A DNA stretch of 40,839 bases, from the NCBI GenBank assembly GCA_964408185.1, contig CAYOYK010000022.1:1-40839 (forward strand), written 5' to 3'. The translations under genes and the position numbers were made by a program. Shown here piece by piece: positions 40,535-40,839 of this stretch. Within the stretch, counting starts at the first letter, position 1, and every line of letters begins with the position of its first letter. The notes under the pieces were generated by a model. It did no database searches and was not told where the DNA came from. It worked only from the letters and a program-made list of their open reading frames with translations. The DNA comes from CAYOYK01 sp964408185 (GTDB lineage: Bacteria > Bacillota > Clostridia > Christensenellales > Aristaeellaceae).

Positions 40535-40839
40535 ATGGCGATTGTCAATACCAAGGAAATGTTCAAAAAGGCTTACGACGGCGGCTATGCCATCGGCGCG
40601 TTTAACGTCAACAACATGGAGATCATTCAGGGCATTACCGAGGGCGCTAAAATGGAAAACGCCCCGCTCATCCTGCAGGTCAGCGCGGGCGCTCGCAAGT
40701 ACGCCAAGCACGTCTACCTGATGAAGATGATCGAGGCCGCCGTGCAGGATACCGATTTGCCCATCGTGGTGCATCTGGATCACGGCCCGGATTTTGAGAC
40801 CTGTAAGAGCTGCATCGACGGCGGCTTCACCAGCGTGAT
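40535..40839 (+). CDS. fba: Class II fructose-bisphosphate aldolase (5' part)
   Basis: The first 101 codons of a class II aldolase, cut by the window end. It opens MAIVNTKEMFKKAYDGGYAI and continues GAFNVNNMEIIQGI, with the IVVHLDHGPDFE motif carrying the catalytic aspartate and a zinc histidine. The enzyme cleaves fructose-1,6-bisphosphate in glycolysis, or a related ketose bisphosphate. AGGAGGAAACCACA precedes the ATG. The rest of the gene would be needed to separate Fba from tagatose-bisphosphate aldolases. Confidence 0.93.
   Translation, partial: MAIVNTKEMFKKAYDGGYAIGAFNVNNMEIIQGITEGAKMENAPLILQVSAGARKYAKHVYLMKMIEAAVQDTDLPIVVHLDHGPDFETCKSCIDGGFTSV

Noticed and set aside
1..40839. Mobile elements, CRISPR arrays, tRNA or rRNA genes, prophage
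   Set aside because: No transposase, integrase or phage protein, no regularly spaced repeats, and no tRNA-like cloverleaf or rRNA sequence was recognised on either strand.

Overview
This 40.8 kb chromosomal window is GC-rich (by eye about 60%) and looks like a spore-forming member of the Clostridia. The reasons are: a T-box riboswitch in front of metG; sporulation genes (spoVAC-spoVAD-spoVAE and a 25-codon spoVM-like gene); a WalRK-like two-component system with lipoproteins; the Firmicute order darA-holB-ricT; strong AGGAGG ribosome binding sites; and SigA-type promoters with 16-17 bp spacers. I see no IS element, prophage, CRISPR array, tRNA or rRNA. The window ends inside a class II aldolase gene.

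Layout. 1-3530 (+): T-box, metG, tatD, a small membrane protein and a spoVM candidate. 3564-8124 (-): a pseudo-receiver protein, an SPFH/zinc-ribbon protein and a GH2 beta-mannosidase. 8171-12382 (-): a two-gene operon of an SDR reductase and a 1101-residue fusion of AMP-ligase, acyl carrier protein and alpha-oxoamine synthase. This is the most unusual locus here: the domain set fits one-polypeptide synthesis of a sphingoid-base-like or amino-ketone lipid. 12438-13869 (-): an AAC(6')-like acetyltransferase and a ZIP metal transporter. 13895-15871: YitT protein and a GNAT protein, with a second, convergent GNAT gene overlapping by 65 bp. 15966-17338 (+): a pair of DMT (DUF606) half-transporters and ybaK. 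17388-21688 (-): arsR-potA-potB-potC-potD polyamine-type ABC transporter led by a cysteine-rich ArsR regulator, with nested palindromes on its promoter. 21718-22636 (-): HdeD-like protein.

22702-27549 (+): response regulator, histidine kinase and two GerMN lipoproteins, an order resembling actinobacterial mtrA-mtrB-lpqB. 27540-31948 (+): ychF, a sugar-transfer-associated ATP-grasp protein and a secreted clostripain-type protease. 31945-34059 (-): spoVA genes behind a SigG-like promoter, with a 43-codon ORF before spoVAC. 34075-37662 (-): exopolysaccharide operon (sugar transferase, nucleotidyltransferase, galE). 37699-40117 (+): darA, holB and ricT overlapping end to end. 40145-40432 (+): 2[4Fe-4S] ferredoxin. 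40467-40839 (+): start of fba.

All functional calls come from reading motifs, gene order and signals. No database search was run, and residue positions were counted by hand.
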